Source of the DNA: Arthrobacter sp. Soil763
GTDB lineage: Bacteria > Actinomycetota > Actinomycetes > Actinomycetales > Micrococcaceae
Assembly: GCF_001428365.1 (NCBI RefSeq)
Contig: NZ_LMSH01000001.1
Coordinates: 129,685 to 193,684, forward strand
Direction: 5' to 3'
DNA: 64,000 nt
Part shown: positions 26,021 to 34,014 of the stretch, in pieces
Numbering within the stretch: the stretch's first letter is position 1
How the letters are laid out: every line of letters starts with the position of its first letter
Made by a program: the position numbers and the translations under genes
The notes under the pieces: model-generated
What the model was told of the DNA's origin: nothing
What the model saw: only the letters and a program-made list of their open reading frames with translations
Database searches by the model: none

Positions 26021-26159
26021 TTCTTTCCACAGTTTTGGTCTAGAAACCCCCTTGAAACTGCAGAAAAGTTGGTCGTACGGAAAAGTTATTCGCCCGGGCC
26101 ACCCGGTACCACTGTGAAGAAGCAGCAGGCACCGGCCGGGTCATCAAAGGAGATCAACA
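26021..26159. promoter_or_regulatory. ramB-aceA divergent control region with two related 12-13 bp sites
   Basis: TTTCCACAGTTTT at 26025-26037 and GAAACTGCAGAAAAG at 26054-26068 are similar sites in opposite orientation, both reading AAACTG(C/T)(A/G)(G/)GAAA on one strand. They resemble the A/T-flanked TTTGCAAA-type motif bound by RamB. A candidate -10 for aceA is TACCACT near 26105, with AAAGGAG at 26146 as ribosome-binding site. Confidence 0.5.
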
Positions 26160-27476
26160 ATGACTGCAGCATTTGAGCCCACCCAGCAGACGCCCGAAGA
26201 GCAGGCCGCCGCCCTGGAGCTCGAGTGGGCTGCCAACCCGCGCTGGGAAGGCGTCACTCGGGACTACTCGGCCTCCGACGTCGTCCGTCTCCGCGGCAGG
26301 GTCTCCGAGGAACACACGCTGGCCCGCCGCGGCTCGGAGAAGCTCTGGAAGCAGCTGACCGAAGAGCACAAGACCGGCAAGTACACCAACGCCCTGGGCG
26401 CCCTGACCGGCAACCAGGCCGTGCAGCAGGTCAAGGCCGGCCTCCGCGCCATCTACCTCTCCGGCTGGCAGGTCGCCGCCGACGCCAACAACTCCGGCCA
26501 CACCTACCCGGACCAGTCGCTCTACCCGGCCAACTCCGTCCCCACGGTGGTCCGCCGCATCAACAACGCGCTGCTCCGCGCGGACCAGATCGAGTTCTCC
26601 GAGGGCATCCAGACCGTCGAGGACTGGATGGTGCCGATCGTCGCCGACGCCGAGGCCGGCTTCGGCGGCCCGCTGAACGCCTACGAACTGATGAAATCCA
26701 TGATCCAGGCCGGCGCCTCCGGCGTGCACTGGGAAGACCAGCTCGCCTCGGAGAAGAAGTGCGGCCACCTCGGCGGCAAGGTCCTGATCCCCACCCAGCA
26801 GCACATCCGCACGCTGAACGCGGCCCGGCTGGCGGCCGACGTCGCCGGAACGCCGTCGGTCATCATCGCCCGCACCGACGCCGAGGCCGCAACCCTGATC
26901 ACCTCCGACGTCGACGAGCGCGACCAGGAATTCATCACCGGCGAGCGCACCCCCGAGGGCTTCTACAAGGTCCGCAACGGGATCGAACCCTGCATCGCCC
27001 GGGCCAAGGCCTACGCGCCGTACTCCGACCTCATCTGGATGGAGACCGGCACCCCGGACCTGGAGCTGGCCCGCAAGTTCGCCGAGTCGGTCAAGGCCGA
27101 ATTCCCGGACCAGATGCTTTCCTACAACTGCTCGCCGTCGTTCAACTGGCGCAAGCACCTCGACGACGCCACGATCGCGAAGTTCCAGCGCGAACTCGGC
27201 GCCATGGGCTTCACCTTCCAGTTCATTACCCTGGCCGGCTTCCACGCCCTGAACTACTCGATGTTCGACCTCGCCCACGGCTACGCCCGGGAAGGCATGA
27301 GCGCCTACGTCGAGCTGCAGGAGAAGGAATTCGCCTCCGAAGCACGCGGCTACACCGCCACCAAGCACCAGCGCGAAGTCGGCACCGGCTACTTCGACGA
27401 CATCGCCACCGCGCTCAACCCGAACGCATCCACCCTGGCCCTGGTGGGATCCACCGAAGAAGGCCAGTTCCACTAA
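26160..27476 (+). CDS. aceA: isocitrate lyase
   Basis: A 438-residue isocitrate lyase, the usual actinobacterial length. It splits isocitrate into succinate and glyoxylate, the first step of the glyoxylate bypass. The catalytic signature KKCGH is at residues 199-203 (Cys201 as base), in [20 protein letters not shown]. Mg-binding and substrate residues are visible in [13 protein letters not shown] and [11 protein letters not shown]; the C-terminal lid includes [20 protein letters not shown] is 7 nt before the ATG. aceB follows 158 bp downstream on the same strand, and a RamB homologue is divergent upstream, so acetate- or fatty-acid-dependent control is likely. Confidence 0.97.
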   Translation: MTAAFEPTQQTPEEQAAALELEWAANPRWEGVTRDYSASDVVRLRGRVSEEHTLARRGSEKLWKQLTEEHKTGKYTNALGALTGNQAVQQVKAGLRAIYLSGWQVAADANNSGHTYPDQSLYPANSVPTVVRRINNALLRADQIEFSEGIQTVEDWMVPIVADAEAGFGGPLNAYELMKSMIQAGASGVHWEDQLASEKKCGHLGGKVLIPTQQHIRTLNAARLAADVAGTPSVIIARTDAEAATLITSDVDERDQEFITGERTPEGFYKVRNGIEPCIARAKAYAPYSDLIWMETGTPDLELARKFAESVKAEFPDQMLSYNCSPSFNWRKHLDDATIAKFQRELGAMGFTFQFITLAGFHALNYSMFDLAHGYAREGMSAYVELQEKEFASEARGYTATKHQREVGTGYFDDIATALNPNASTLALVGSTEEGQFH

Positions 27477-27545
27477 TCCCCAGCCGCCCCTCCGCTCGCA
27501 AGCTCGCGAGGGAACCCGGCGGCCGTGGGCCCACACTTTACCCGC

Positions 27546-27610
27546 CCGTTGCCCTATCACTTAGCGCCGTCACGGACCCCGCTTAGGGACCGAAAGTGAT
27601 AGGGCAACGG
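27546..27610. repeat. 17-bp perfect inverted repeat between aceA and aceB
   Basis: CCGTTGCCCTATCACTT (27546-27562) and its exact complement AAGTGATAGGGCAACGG (27594-27610) are separated by 31 nt. It looks like a REP-type palindrome and may also stop or stabilise the aceA transcript. It ends 24 bp before the aceB start and 10 bp before its ribosome-binding site. Confidence 0.85.
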
Positions 27611-27634
27611 CGGACTTTCCAAGGAGCAACTCCC

Positions 27635-29296
27635 ATGAACAGCTTCACTGACAACTTCACCATCAACGGGATTACGTTGACCGCACAGCCGATTTGCCGG
27701 CAGGGCGAGGTCCTGACGCCGGATGCGCTGGCCTTCATCGGCAACCTGCACCGGGCGACGGCGGAGCGCCGGCAGGAGCTGCTTCGGGCCCGGCAGGAAC
27801 GGCGCCAGCAGATTACCAAGGGCCAGGACCCGCGATTCCTCCCCGAAACCGAGTCCATCCGCAATGACCCGGAGTGGCGCGTCGCTCCCCCGGCGCCGGG
27901 CCTGGAGGACCGCCGCGTCGAAATCACCGGCCCGGTGGACAAGAAGATGACCATCAACGCGCTGAACTCCGGCGCCAAGGTCTGGCTCGCCGACATGGAG
28001 GACTCCTCCACGCCGTCGTGGCGCAACGTCATCCAGGGCCAGCTGAACCTCACCGACGCGCTGGAACGCCGGATCGACTTCACCTCCCCGGAGGGCAAGG
28101 AGTACAAGCTCCGCGCCGCCGAGGACCTGCCGACCATCGTGGTCCGCCCCCGCGGCTGGCACCTGCCGGAAAAGCACATGCTGATCGACGGCGTTCCGGT
28201 GGCCGGCGGCATCGTCGACTTCGGCCTGCACTTCTTCCACAACGCCCGCCGGCTGATCGCCCAGGGCAAGGGGCCCTACTTCTACCTGCCGAAGATTGAG
28301 AACCACCTCGAGGCGCGGCTGTGGAACGACATCTTCGTTCTGGCCCAGGACCTGCTGGGCATCCCGCAGGGCACCATCCGGGCCACGGTGCTGATCGAGA
28401 CCATCACCGCAGCGTTCGAGATGGAGGAGATCCTCTACGAACTGCGCGACCACGCCGCGGGCCTGAACGCCGGCCGCTGGGACTACATTTTCTCGCTGAT
28501 CAAGAACTTCCGCACCCGCGGCCCGCGCTTCGTGCTCCCGGACCGCGGCCAGGTCACCATGACCCAGCCGTTCATGCGCGCCTACACCGAACAGCTGGTG
28601 CGCGCCTGCCACAAGCGCGGCGCCATGGCGATCGGCGGCATGGCCGCGGCCGTCCCCAACCGCAAGGACGAGGAAGCCAACGCCATCGCCTTCGAGAAGG
28701 TCCGCGCCGACAAGACCCGTGAGGCCGGCGACGGTTTCGACGGCTCCTGGGTGGCGCACCCGGACCTGGTGCCGGTGTGCCGGGAGGTGTTCGACGGCGT
28801 CCTCGGCGACCGCCCGAACCAGCTGGACCGGCTCCGCGAGGATGTCACGCCGGACGACCGCGCGCTGATCGACATCGCCTCCACCACCGGGACGATCACC
28901 GAACAGGGAGTGCGGAACAACATCGAGGTCGGCATCCGGTACATCGAGTCCTGGCTGCGCGGCAACGGCGCGGTGGCCATCCACAACCTCATGGAGGACG
29001 CGGCAACGGCGGAAATCTCGCGCTCGCAGCTGTGGCAGTGGATCTTCTCCCGGGCCATCACCGACGACGGCGACGTCATCACCCACGAATGGGTCGAGGA
29101 CATGCTGGACGAGGAGTTCGCCAAGCTCGAGCGGTTCGAGGGCGACCGCTTTGCCGACGCCCGCGACATCTTCGAGGAGGTCACGCTCAGCAACGAGTTC
29201 CCGGCCTTCCTGACCCTGCCGGCGTACGACCGCTTCCTGCACGAAGCCCGTGACGGCGCCGCGGAGGTTCGCGGCGCGGATCTGGTCGCCGCCTAG
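27635..29296 (+). CDS. aceB: malate synthase A
   Basis: A 553-residue malate synthase of the A type (about 540 residues is usual; type G is longer). It condenses glyoxylate with acetyl-CoA to malate. Landmarks are the N-terminal [15 protein letters not shown] block ([15 protein letters not shown]), the catalytic [13 protein letters not shown] region with Arg, [14 protein letters not shown] with metal-binding Glu, the [20 protein letters not shown] loop, and [16 protein letters not shown]. The start ATG at 27635 follows AAGGAG at 27621 and gives [12 protein letters not shown]; the longer open frame begins inside the preceding palindrome. It completes the glyoxylate bypass with aceA, although the 17-bp palindrome between them may uncouple expression. 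Confidence 0.96.
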   Translation: MNSFTDNFTINGITLTAQPICRQGEVLTPDALAFIGNLHRATAERRQELLRARQERRQQITKGQDPRFLPETESIRNDPEWRVAPPAPGLEDRRVEITGPVDKKMTINALNSGAKVWLADMEDSSTPSWRNVIQGQLNLTDALERRIDFTSPEGKEYKLRAAEDLPTIVVRPRGWHLPEKHMLIDGVPVAGGIVDFGLHFFHNARRLIAQGKGPYFYLPKIENHLEARLWNDIFVLAQDLLGIPQGTIRATVLIETITAAFEMEEILYELRDHAAGLNAGRWDYIFSLIKNFRTRGPRFVLPDRGQVTMTQPFMRAYTEQLVRACHKRGAMAIGGMAAAVPNRKDEEANAIAFEKVRADKTREAGDGFDGSWVAHPDLVPVCREVFDGVLGDRPNQLDRLREDVTPDDRALIDIASTTGTITEQGVRNNIEVGIRYIESWLRGNGAVAIHNLMEDAATAEISRSQLWQWIFSRAITDDGDVITHEWVEDMLDEEFAKLERFEGDRFADARDIFEEVTLSNEFPAFLTLPAYDRFLHEARDGAAEVRGADLVAA

Positions 29297-29400
29297 ACTT
29301 CCGTCCGCCGGGCTGCCACGCCCTTCGCAACAGGCTCCCCGAGATCCGGGGCGGCAGCCCGGCAACGGAAAACCCTCCGCAGACCACCCGACAACGGCGT

Positions 29401-29458
29401 CGAACGGACACTTGGGGCCCATGTTCTCTTCAGAGCATGGGCCCCAAGTGTCCGTTCG
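29401..29458. repeat. REP-like palindrome, 23-bp perfect arms (copies A and B)
   Basis: The arms at 29401-29423 and 29436-29458 are perfect complements around a 12-nt loop that itself holds CTCT/AGAG. The arm core reads CAAGTGTCCGTTCG. It lies between aceB and a convergent transporter gene, so it may also terminate both. The same core recurs at 29480 and 58635. Confidence 0.9.
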
Positions 29459-29479
29459 CGCTGGCGGGCGCCGGGGTAA

Positions 29480-29505
29480 GGGCCCCAAGTGTCCGTTCGC
29501 GCTGG
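29480..29505. repeat. REP-like repeat, copy C
   Basis: A direct repeat of copy B: GGGCCCCAAGTGTCCG followed by TTCGCGCTGG, 41 bp after the start of copy B. It ends 2 bp before the stop codon of the leftward MFS gene. Confidence 0.88.
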
Positions 29506-29507
29506 AG

Positions 29508-30758
29508 TTAGTGCGTCTTCGGGATGTGCCGCAGGGACAGCGCGCACCCGACAATGAACAGTCCCACCGAGCCCAGGATCATCAGCAGCGGCCCGGTCCA
29601 CGAACCCGAAACACCGTGCACGTAGCCCAGCAAGGTGGGCGCCGCCGCGCCAAAGCAATAGCCGGCGCCCTGGACCACGGCGGACATCCTCCCGGCGGAG
29701 GCCTGGTCCCGGGCCAGCCGGATGATGGCGAGGAAGATCAGGGTAATGCCGCCGCCCTGCGCCACCCCGCCGATCGAGGACCACAGCCACCACAGTTCCG
29801 GGGCGAACAGCAGCCCCAGCGGAACCGTCAGCCACAGCGCGCCCAGGGTGAGGCCGACCGCCGTCGTGCTGGCAAAACGCGCCGCCAGCGGAACGCCGAG
29901 CCCGCCTGCGATCGCCAGGATCTGGAACAGCGAGGACCCGGCACCCGCCGCCGCCGGGGCCAGGCCCAGCTCATCCCCGAGGAGGCTGGGCAGCCAGGCG
30001 GTCACGCCGTAGTAGGAGAAGGCCTGCCCGGCGAACCCCGCCGTCAGCGCCACGGTAATCCAGCGCGACGCGGGCCGGCCCGCCGTCCGGTCCGGGTCCA
30101 CGCCCGGGATAGGCTCGGCCCGCAGCGAACTTCTGCCGGCAGCCACCACCCACACCGCGCCGGCCGCGAGGGCAAAAAGGGCGCACGCCGCGATGGCCGG
30201 ACGCCAGCCGAGCAGTTCCGCCAGCGGGGCCGTGACCATCGAGGTGACGAACGAACCGATGTTCAGCGTCGCCGTGTAGGTGCCCATTGCGGCGCCCTGC
30301 TGGGCCGGACTGAAGTCGCGCCGGATGATCAGCGGCACGACGATGTTGCCGATGGTGATCGCAATGCCGAGGATAACTGTGCCCAGCATCACCACGGCTC
30401 CCCCGCCGGCGGAACGGACCACGACGCCGGCCAGCACCCCCAGCAGGGTCAGCGTGATCGCGAACTCCGGGCCGAGCTTCCGCCCGGTCAGCGACGCCAA
30501 CGGGGCCGCGAGGGCGAAGCAAAGCACCGGAATGCCGGTCAGGAAGCCGATCTCCACCGGGGAGAAGCCCAGATCGCGCTGCATGTCGCCCACCACCGGC
30601 GCCACCGCCACGAACGGGCCGCGCATGTTCAAGGCGATGAGGCCGATCGCGATCATCAGGAGCACCCCGCGCGGGACCCTGCCCAGGGCGCTCACCCGGC
30701 GGCCCGGGACCCGGCGCGGCAGAAATATGTTTTCATCAGTCCCATTGCTATCACGCAC
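29508..30758 (-). CDS. MFS transporter, CynX/NimT-like
   Basis: A membrane protein of about 416 residues with 12 hydrophobic segments. GVLLMIAIGLIALNMRGPFVAV as the first helix, SPVEIGFLTGIPVLCFALAAP in the second helix region, and TGRKLGPE between helices 2 and 3 are characteristic of the CynX/NimT branch of the major facilitator superfamily, whose members handle cyanate, nitroimidazoles or similar small molecules; the substrate here is unknown. The start is uncertain. GTG at 30758 gives VRDSNGTDENIFLPRR as a short cytoplasmic lead and stays clear of the divergent gene; GTG at the VSALGRV position, about 20 residues later, is the alternative. Confidence 0.8.
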   Translation of the reverse strand: MRDSNGTDENIFLPRRVPGRRVSALGRVPRGVLLMIAIGLIALNMRGPFVAVAPVVGDMQRDLGFSPVEIGFLTGIPVLCFALAAPLASLTGRKLGPEFAITLTLLGVLAGVVVRSAGGGAVVMLGTVILGIAITIGNIVVPLIIRRDFSPAQQGAAMGTYTATLNIGSFVTSMVTAPLAELLGWRPAIAACALFALAAGAVWVVAAGRSSLRAEPIPGVDPDRTAGRPASRWITVALTAGFAGQAFSYYGVTAWLPSLLGDELGLAPAAAGAGSSLFQILAIAGGLGVPLAARFASTTAVGLTLGALWLTVPLGLLFAPELWWLWSSIGGVAQGGGITLIFLAIIRLARDQASAGRMSAVVQGAGYCFGAAAPTLLGYVHGVSGSWTGPLLMILGSVGLFIVGCALSLRHIPKTH

Positions 30759-30833
30759 CGTGAGCGCCGGCGCCGCACCCGCCCGAACATGACGGCCCAG
30801 ATTCACGAAGATCCCCGGGCACCGTCCGCGGGC

Positions 30834-30846
30834 TAGGGTTTTTGGC
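30834..30846 (+). promoter_or_regulatory. -10 box TAGGGT, probable leaderless start
   Basis: TAGGGT at 30834-30839 ends 7 nt before the ATG at 30847. No Shine-Dalgarno sequence is present. Confidence 0.45.
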
Positions 30847-31440
30847 ATGACCCACCTCATCCGGAAAGCCACCGCCGACGACGCCGCGCCGCTGGCCGAA
30901 CTTGCCGCTGTCACGTTTCCGCTCGCCTGCCCGCCGGAGTCCCGGCCGGAAGACATCGCCGCGCACCTGGCAAACACGCTCAGCGCGGCCAACTTCCGCG
31001 GCTACCTGGCCGATCCGGATGTCACGGTGCTGGTCCTCGACGTCGACGGCGCCCTCCGCGGCTACAGCCTGCTGTTGGCCCGGCCGGCGCAGGACCCGGA
31101 GGTGGCCGCGGCGCTGCGCACCAGCCCTGCCACGGAACTGAGCAAGTGCTACGTTCATCCGGACCACCACGGCCTCGGCGCAGCCACGGAGCTGATGCGG
31201 GCCAGCATCGCCACCGCGGCTGCCGCCGGCGCCGGCGGCCTGTGGCTGGGCGTCAACGACCAGAACGCCCGCGCGATCCGCTTCTATGAGAAGTCCGGCT
31301 TCCGGAAGGTCGGGACGAAATCCTTCACCCTCGGCGCCGCCGTCGAGCACGACTTCGTGATGGAACGCCCGGTCCCCGACGTCCCGGCCCGCAACCCGGC
31401 GGGAATGGTCCCGGGGCGGCCGCGGTTGTCGCCAGCATGA
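30847..31440 (+). CDS. GNAT-family N-acetyltransferase
   Basis: A 197-residue acetyltransferase of the GNAT fold. The order is THLIRKATADDAAPLAELA at the start, the strand TVLVLDVDGALRGYSLLL, motif A with the acetyl-CoA pyrophosphate loop in ELSKCYVHPDHHGLGAATEL (usual R/Q-x-x-G-x-A/G as HHGLGA), and the C-terminal NARAIRFYEKSGFRKVGTKS. The acceptor substrate is unknown; the DHHGLGA block and the YEKSGF ending are typical of RimI-like and small-molecule acetyltransferases alike. Its stop overlaps the start of the DsbA-like gene (ATGA), so the two are co-translated. Confidence 0.88.
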   Translation: MTHLIRKATADDAAPLAELAAVTFPLACPPESRPEDIAAHLANTLSAANFRGYLADPDVTVLVLDVDGALRGYSLLLARPAQDPEVAAALRTSPATELSKCYVHPDHHGLGAATELMRASIATAAAAGAGGLWLGVNDQNARAIRFYEKSGFRKVGTKSFTLGAAVEHDFVMERPVPDVPARNPAGMVPGRPRLSPA

Positions 31441-32153
31441 AGATTGAGATCTGGTCCGACGTGGCCTGCCCCTGGTGCTACATCGGCAAGCGCCGCTTTG
31501 AAACCGCCCTCGCGGCCTTCCTGCACCGCGACTCCGTCGAGGTGCAGTGGCGCAGCTTCCAGCTGGACCCCTCCCTGCCGGAGCATTATGACGGCACCGA
31601 ACTGGACTACCTGAGCACCCGCAAGGGCATGGCGCCGGCGCAGGTCAGCGGCATGTTCGAGCAGGTGGCCGCCGTGGCCGCCGCGGAGGGCCTGACCTAC
31701 CGGTTCGACGACGTCGTGGTGGCCAACAGCTTCACGGCCCACCGGCTGATCCATCTGGCCGCCGCCCACGGCAAGCAGGACGCCGCCAAGGAACGGCTGC
31801 TCAGCGACCACTTTGAGCACGGCCGCGACATCGGCAGCCGTGACTACCTGACCTCGCTGGGCCGGGACCTCGGGATCGACGCCGCCGCGGTGGAGGAGCT
31901 GTTCAGCACCGACAGGTTCGCGGACGAGGTCCGGCAGGACTTCGCCGAAGGCCGCGCCCTCGGCATCAGCGGCGTGCCGTTCTTCGTAATCGACCGCAAG
32001 TACGGGCTCTCGGGCGCGCAGCCGGCGGAAACCTTCACCGCTGCCCTGGAACAGGCCTGGCAGGAAAGCCACCCGCTGGTCATGGTCGACGCCGGCTCGC
32101 CGGCAACCGGCGAAGACGGCGCCGTGTGCGGGCCGGACGGCTGCGCCGTCTGA
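31437..32153 (+). CDS. DsbA-family (FrnE-like) oxidoreductase
   Basis: A 238-residue cytoplasmic thioredoxin-fold protein with a large helical insertion. The redox motif C11-P-W-C14 (SDVACPWCYIGKRRFE) is at the very N-terminus, without a signal peptide, as in FrnE and DsbA-like isomerases. The cis-Pro loop is in GISGVPFFVIDRKYGLSGAQP. A second cysteine pair lies at the C-terminus (VCGPDGCAV), a feature seen in some FrnE proteins that act on damaged or oxidised proteins. FrnE relatives have been linked to oxidative-stress resistance and to polyketide tailoring. It is translationally coupled to the acetyltransferase before it by a 4-base overlap. Confidence 0.88.
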   Translation: MKIEIWSDVACPWCYIGKRRFETALAAFLHRDSVEVQWRSFQLDPSLPEHYDGTELDYLSTRKGMAPAQVSGMFEQVAAVAAAEGLTYRFDDVVVANSFTAHRLIHLAAAHGKQDAAKERLLSDHFEHGRDIGSRDYLTSLGRDLGIDAAAVEELFSTDRFADEVRQDFAEGRALGISGVPFFVIDRKYGLSGAQPAETFTAALEQAWQESHPLVMVDAGSPATGEDGAVCGPDGCAV

Positions 32154-32204
32154 GGCGGCGCCGGCCCGGCGGGACCGCGGCCCCGGCGGGACGGCAGGTG
32201 CCGC

Positions 32205-32235
32205 TTTTAGTGACAGATCGCGCTAAAGTGTCCGT
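32205..32235 (+). promoter_or_regulatory. promoter and likely self-operator of the TetR gene
   Basis: TAAAGT at 32224-32229 ends 6 nt before the ATG at 32236, fitting a leaderless start. TTTTAGTG (32205-32212) and CGCTAAAG (32221-32228) form an inverted repeat with one mismatch that overlaps this box, a usual place for TetR self-repression. Confidence 0.5.
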
Positions 32236-32874
32236 ATGCCCAGGATTTCGGCCGCGAGCAACGCCGCCCAACGCGCCGAGACCCAGCGCCGCATCCTGAC
32301 CGCCTTCGGCGAACTGCTGTTCACCCACGGCCTGCCCGGGCTGACCATGACCGATGTCGCCCGCCACGCGCGGATCGGCCGCACCGCGGTGTACAACTAC
32401 TACGCGGACATCGAAGAACTCCTCATCGCCTACGCCCTGGACGAGACGGAGCGGTTCCTCGTGGAACTGCGCGATTCCCTGGCCTCGCTCGAGAATCCCG
32501 TCGAGCGCCTGGCCCTGTACGTCCGCGCGCAGGTGGCGGACCTGAGCCGGCGCCACCTGCCGCCCGGCCCGGCCATGGGCGCGGTGCTCTCCCCGGCGTC
32601 GTTCGCGAAACTGGCGGACCATGTGGGCGAGCTCAGCGTCCTGTTGCAGGGCATCCTCCGCGACGGCATGGCCCAGGGCTACCTCCCGGCCGCGGACATC
32701 GGCCAGCTCGCCCAGCTCATCCACGGCACCCTCTCCTCCAGCGCGGCCCGCGGCGACGGGGCCGGCGCGGACGCGGAGGCAGAGGCGCGGATCGCCCGCA
32801 CGGTCCGCTTCATCCAGCTGGGCGCCGGGGCCCGGTTCGACGACGCCGGCCGCCCGCTCCGCCTGGAAGGCTAG
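32236..32874 (+). CDS. TetR/AcrR-family transcriptional regulator
   Basis: A 212-residue TetR-type repressor. Residues 15-60 are the DNA-binding domain: RRILTAFGELLFTHGLPGLTMTDVARHARIGRTAVYNYYADIEELL, here read in two blocks with the recognition helix in IGRTAVYNYYAD. The rest is the helical ligand and dimer domain. No ligand can be inferred. It stands between a DsbA-like gene and a leftward membrane-protein gene, so its regulon is not obvious from context. An inverted repeat overlapping its -10 box suggests autoregulation. Confidence 0.87.
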   Translation: MPRISAASNAAQRAETQRRILTAFGELLFTHGLPGLTMTDVARHARIGRTAVYNYYADIEELLIAYALDETERFLVELRDSLASLENPVERLALYVRAQVADLSRRHLPPGPAMGAVLSPASFAKLADHVGELSVLLQGILRDGMAQGYLPAADIGQLAQLIHGTLSSSAARGDGAGADAEAEARIARTVRFIQLGAGARFDDAGRPLRLEG

Positions 32875-32885
32875 GCGGCTGAAGG

Positions 32886-33566
32886 TCAGGGCTTGGGGCT
32901 GGCCGGCACCACGGTCGGCACCACCGGCGCCGCCGGATCCTCGACCACCCGCCGGGATTCCCGCGGGCAGCTGAGCTTGCCCGGCGTCTGGTCCACGAGC
33001 GCGGGCTTGGCCAGCGCCTTGAAGTCGCCGGTCAGGATGACATCCACGCTCGAGTCGTTGCGGGCGTCCTGTACGTAGTCCGATCCGGGCAGGTTGCGCT
33101 GGACGCTGAATGCCCCGGACTGGCCCGCGGCGCCGGAGACCACCAGGGCCACGCCGCGGAAGCCGGAGGACGTGTTGCCCACCGCGCCCACGGTGAACTT
33201 GCGCGCCCGGAGCTCGTTGGCCACGGTGAGCGCCAGGCCGGGCCGGCTGGTGGAATTGTAGACATTCACTTTGATCTTGGCGTGCGGCGTGTAATCGTAC
33301 GTTGCCTGCGGGCACACCGTCGCCGCCGCCTGGCTGCGCTCCGCCGTCGGAAGTTTGATCTGGCCGTCGCGGATCTGGAGGGCGACGACGACGGCGGCGG
33401 TCACCAGCGCGAGCAGGAGGACCAGGACCACGCCGTGCAGGATCCGGCGCCGCATCCGCGCCGGGTTCTCGAGCTCATCATCCTCCGCGAACGCGGCCCG
33501 CAGTTCGGAGCCGGTAACGACGTGATGGCCGTGCAGGACGGTCGGGTCCTTGGGCTTCCTAGCCAT
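32886..33566 (-). CDS. membrane-anchored protein with LytR C-terminal domain
   Basis: A 226-residue protein. A short cytoplasmic N-terminus (MARKPKDPTVLHGHHVVTGSEL) is followed by one membrane helix at about residues 44-66 (ILHGVVLVLLLALVTAAVVVAL) and an outside domain. That domain has the LytR_C pattern: IKVNVYNSTSRPGLALTVANEL, then LRARKFTVGAVGN and DVILTGDFKAL. LytR_C domains accompany cell-wall LCP ligases, but this protein has no LCP domain. ATG 33566 is placed at the family N-terminus and overlaps the end of the upstream 100-residue gene by 8 bp. The tail is Pro/Val-rich. A cell-envelope role is inferred. Confidence 0.82.
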   Translation of the reverse strand: MARKPKDPTVLHGHHVVTGSELRAAFAEDDELENPARMRRRILHGVVLVLLLALVTAAVVVALQIRDGQIKLPTAERSQAAATVCPQATYDYTPHAKIKVNVYNSTSRPGLALTVANELRARKFTVGAVGNTSSGFRGVALVVSGAAGQSGAFSVQRNLPGSDYVQDARNDSSVDVILTGDFKALAKPALVDQTPGKLSCPRESRRVVEDPAAPVVPTVVPASPKP

Positions 33567-33861
33567 TGAGCACCAGGACACGGGCGTGGATCGCGGTGCG
33601 CTGGTGCAGGGCGGTGCGGACGGCGCGGTGCAGCCCGTCCTCAAGGTAGAGCACACCACGGTATTCGACGACGTGCGGGAACAGGTCTCCGAAGAAGGTC
33701 GAATCCTCGGCGAGCAGGGCGTCCAGGTCCAGGGTCCGCTTGGTCGTGACAAGCTCGTCCAGCCGGACGGGCCGCGGCGGCAGGGCGGCCCAGTCCTTGG
33801 GCGTGTTGAAACCATGGTCGGGGTACGGGCGTCCCTCGCCCACAGCTTTAAAGATCACCAT
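33559..33861 (-). CDS. small conserved protein, ParB/sulfiredoxin-fold-like (VapB-annotated family)
   Basis: A 100-residue protein starting MVIFKAVGEGRPYPDHGF. The central and C-terminal part, DELVTTKRTLDLDALLAED followed by HVVEYRGVLYLEDGLHRAVR and RTAIHARVLV, follows the layout of ParB-N/sulfiredoxin domains, where a substrate-binding loop, a strand pair and a D-G-x-H-R motif are typical (here D-G-L-H-R). Homologues in actinobacteria are sometimes annotated as VapB-type antitoxins, but no toxin gene is adjacent, so I do not accept that. It overlaps the LytR_C gene by 8 bp and is co-translated with it. Function unknown. Confidence 0.75.
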   Translation of the reverse strand: MVIFKAVGEGRPYPDHGFNTPKDWAALPPRPVRLDELVTTKRTLDLDALLAEDSTFFGDLFPHVVEYRGVLYLEDGLHRAVRTALHQRTAIHARVLVLNG

Positions 33862-34014
33862 GCAAGCCTAAGGAAGATCAACGGCCAGGGGAATCACAGC
33901 GGGGTTGGCGCCGGAGGTTGTGGCCAAACAGTGATCATTTGTCACACGGCCGGCCGCGCGTCATGAACGGCGACCGGCGGGCGGCTCCCGGGCCCCGGCT
34001 GAGAGAATGGAGCC

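Noticed and set aside
27557..29554. Long minus-strand open frame opposite aceB.
   Set aside because: It is a complementary shadow of malate synthase with arginine-, alanine- and glycine-rich random composition and no family features.
33559..33861. VapB antitoxin of a toxin-antitoxin pair.
   Set aside because: No PIN-domain toxin is adjacent and the sequence looks more like a ParB/Srx fold than like an AbrB or ribbon-helix-helix antitoxin.
33930..33955. CRP/GlxR-like site GTGACAAATGATCAC between the leftward ParB-like gene and the HAD gene.
   Set aside because: The half-sites GTGA and TCAC are 7 nt apart instead of 6, so it does not fit the family consensus.
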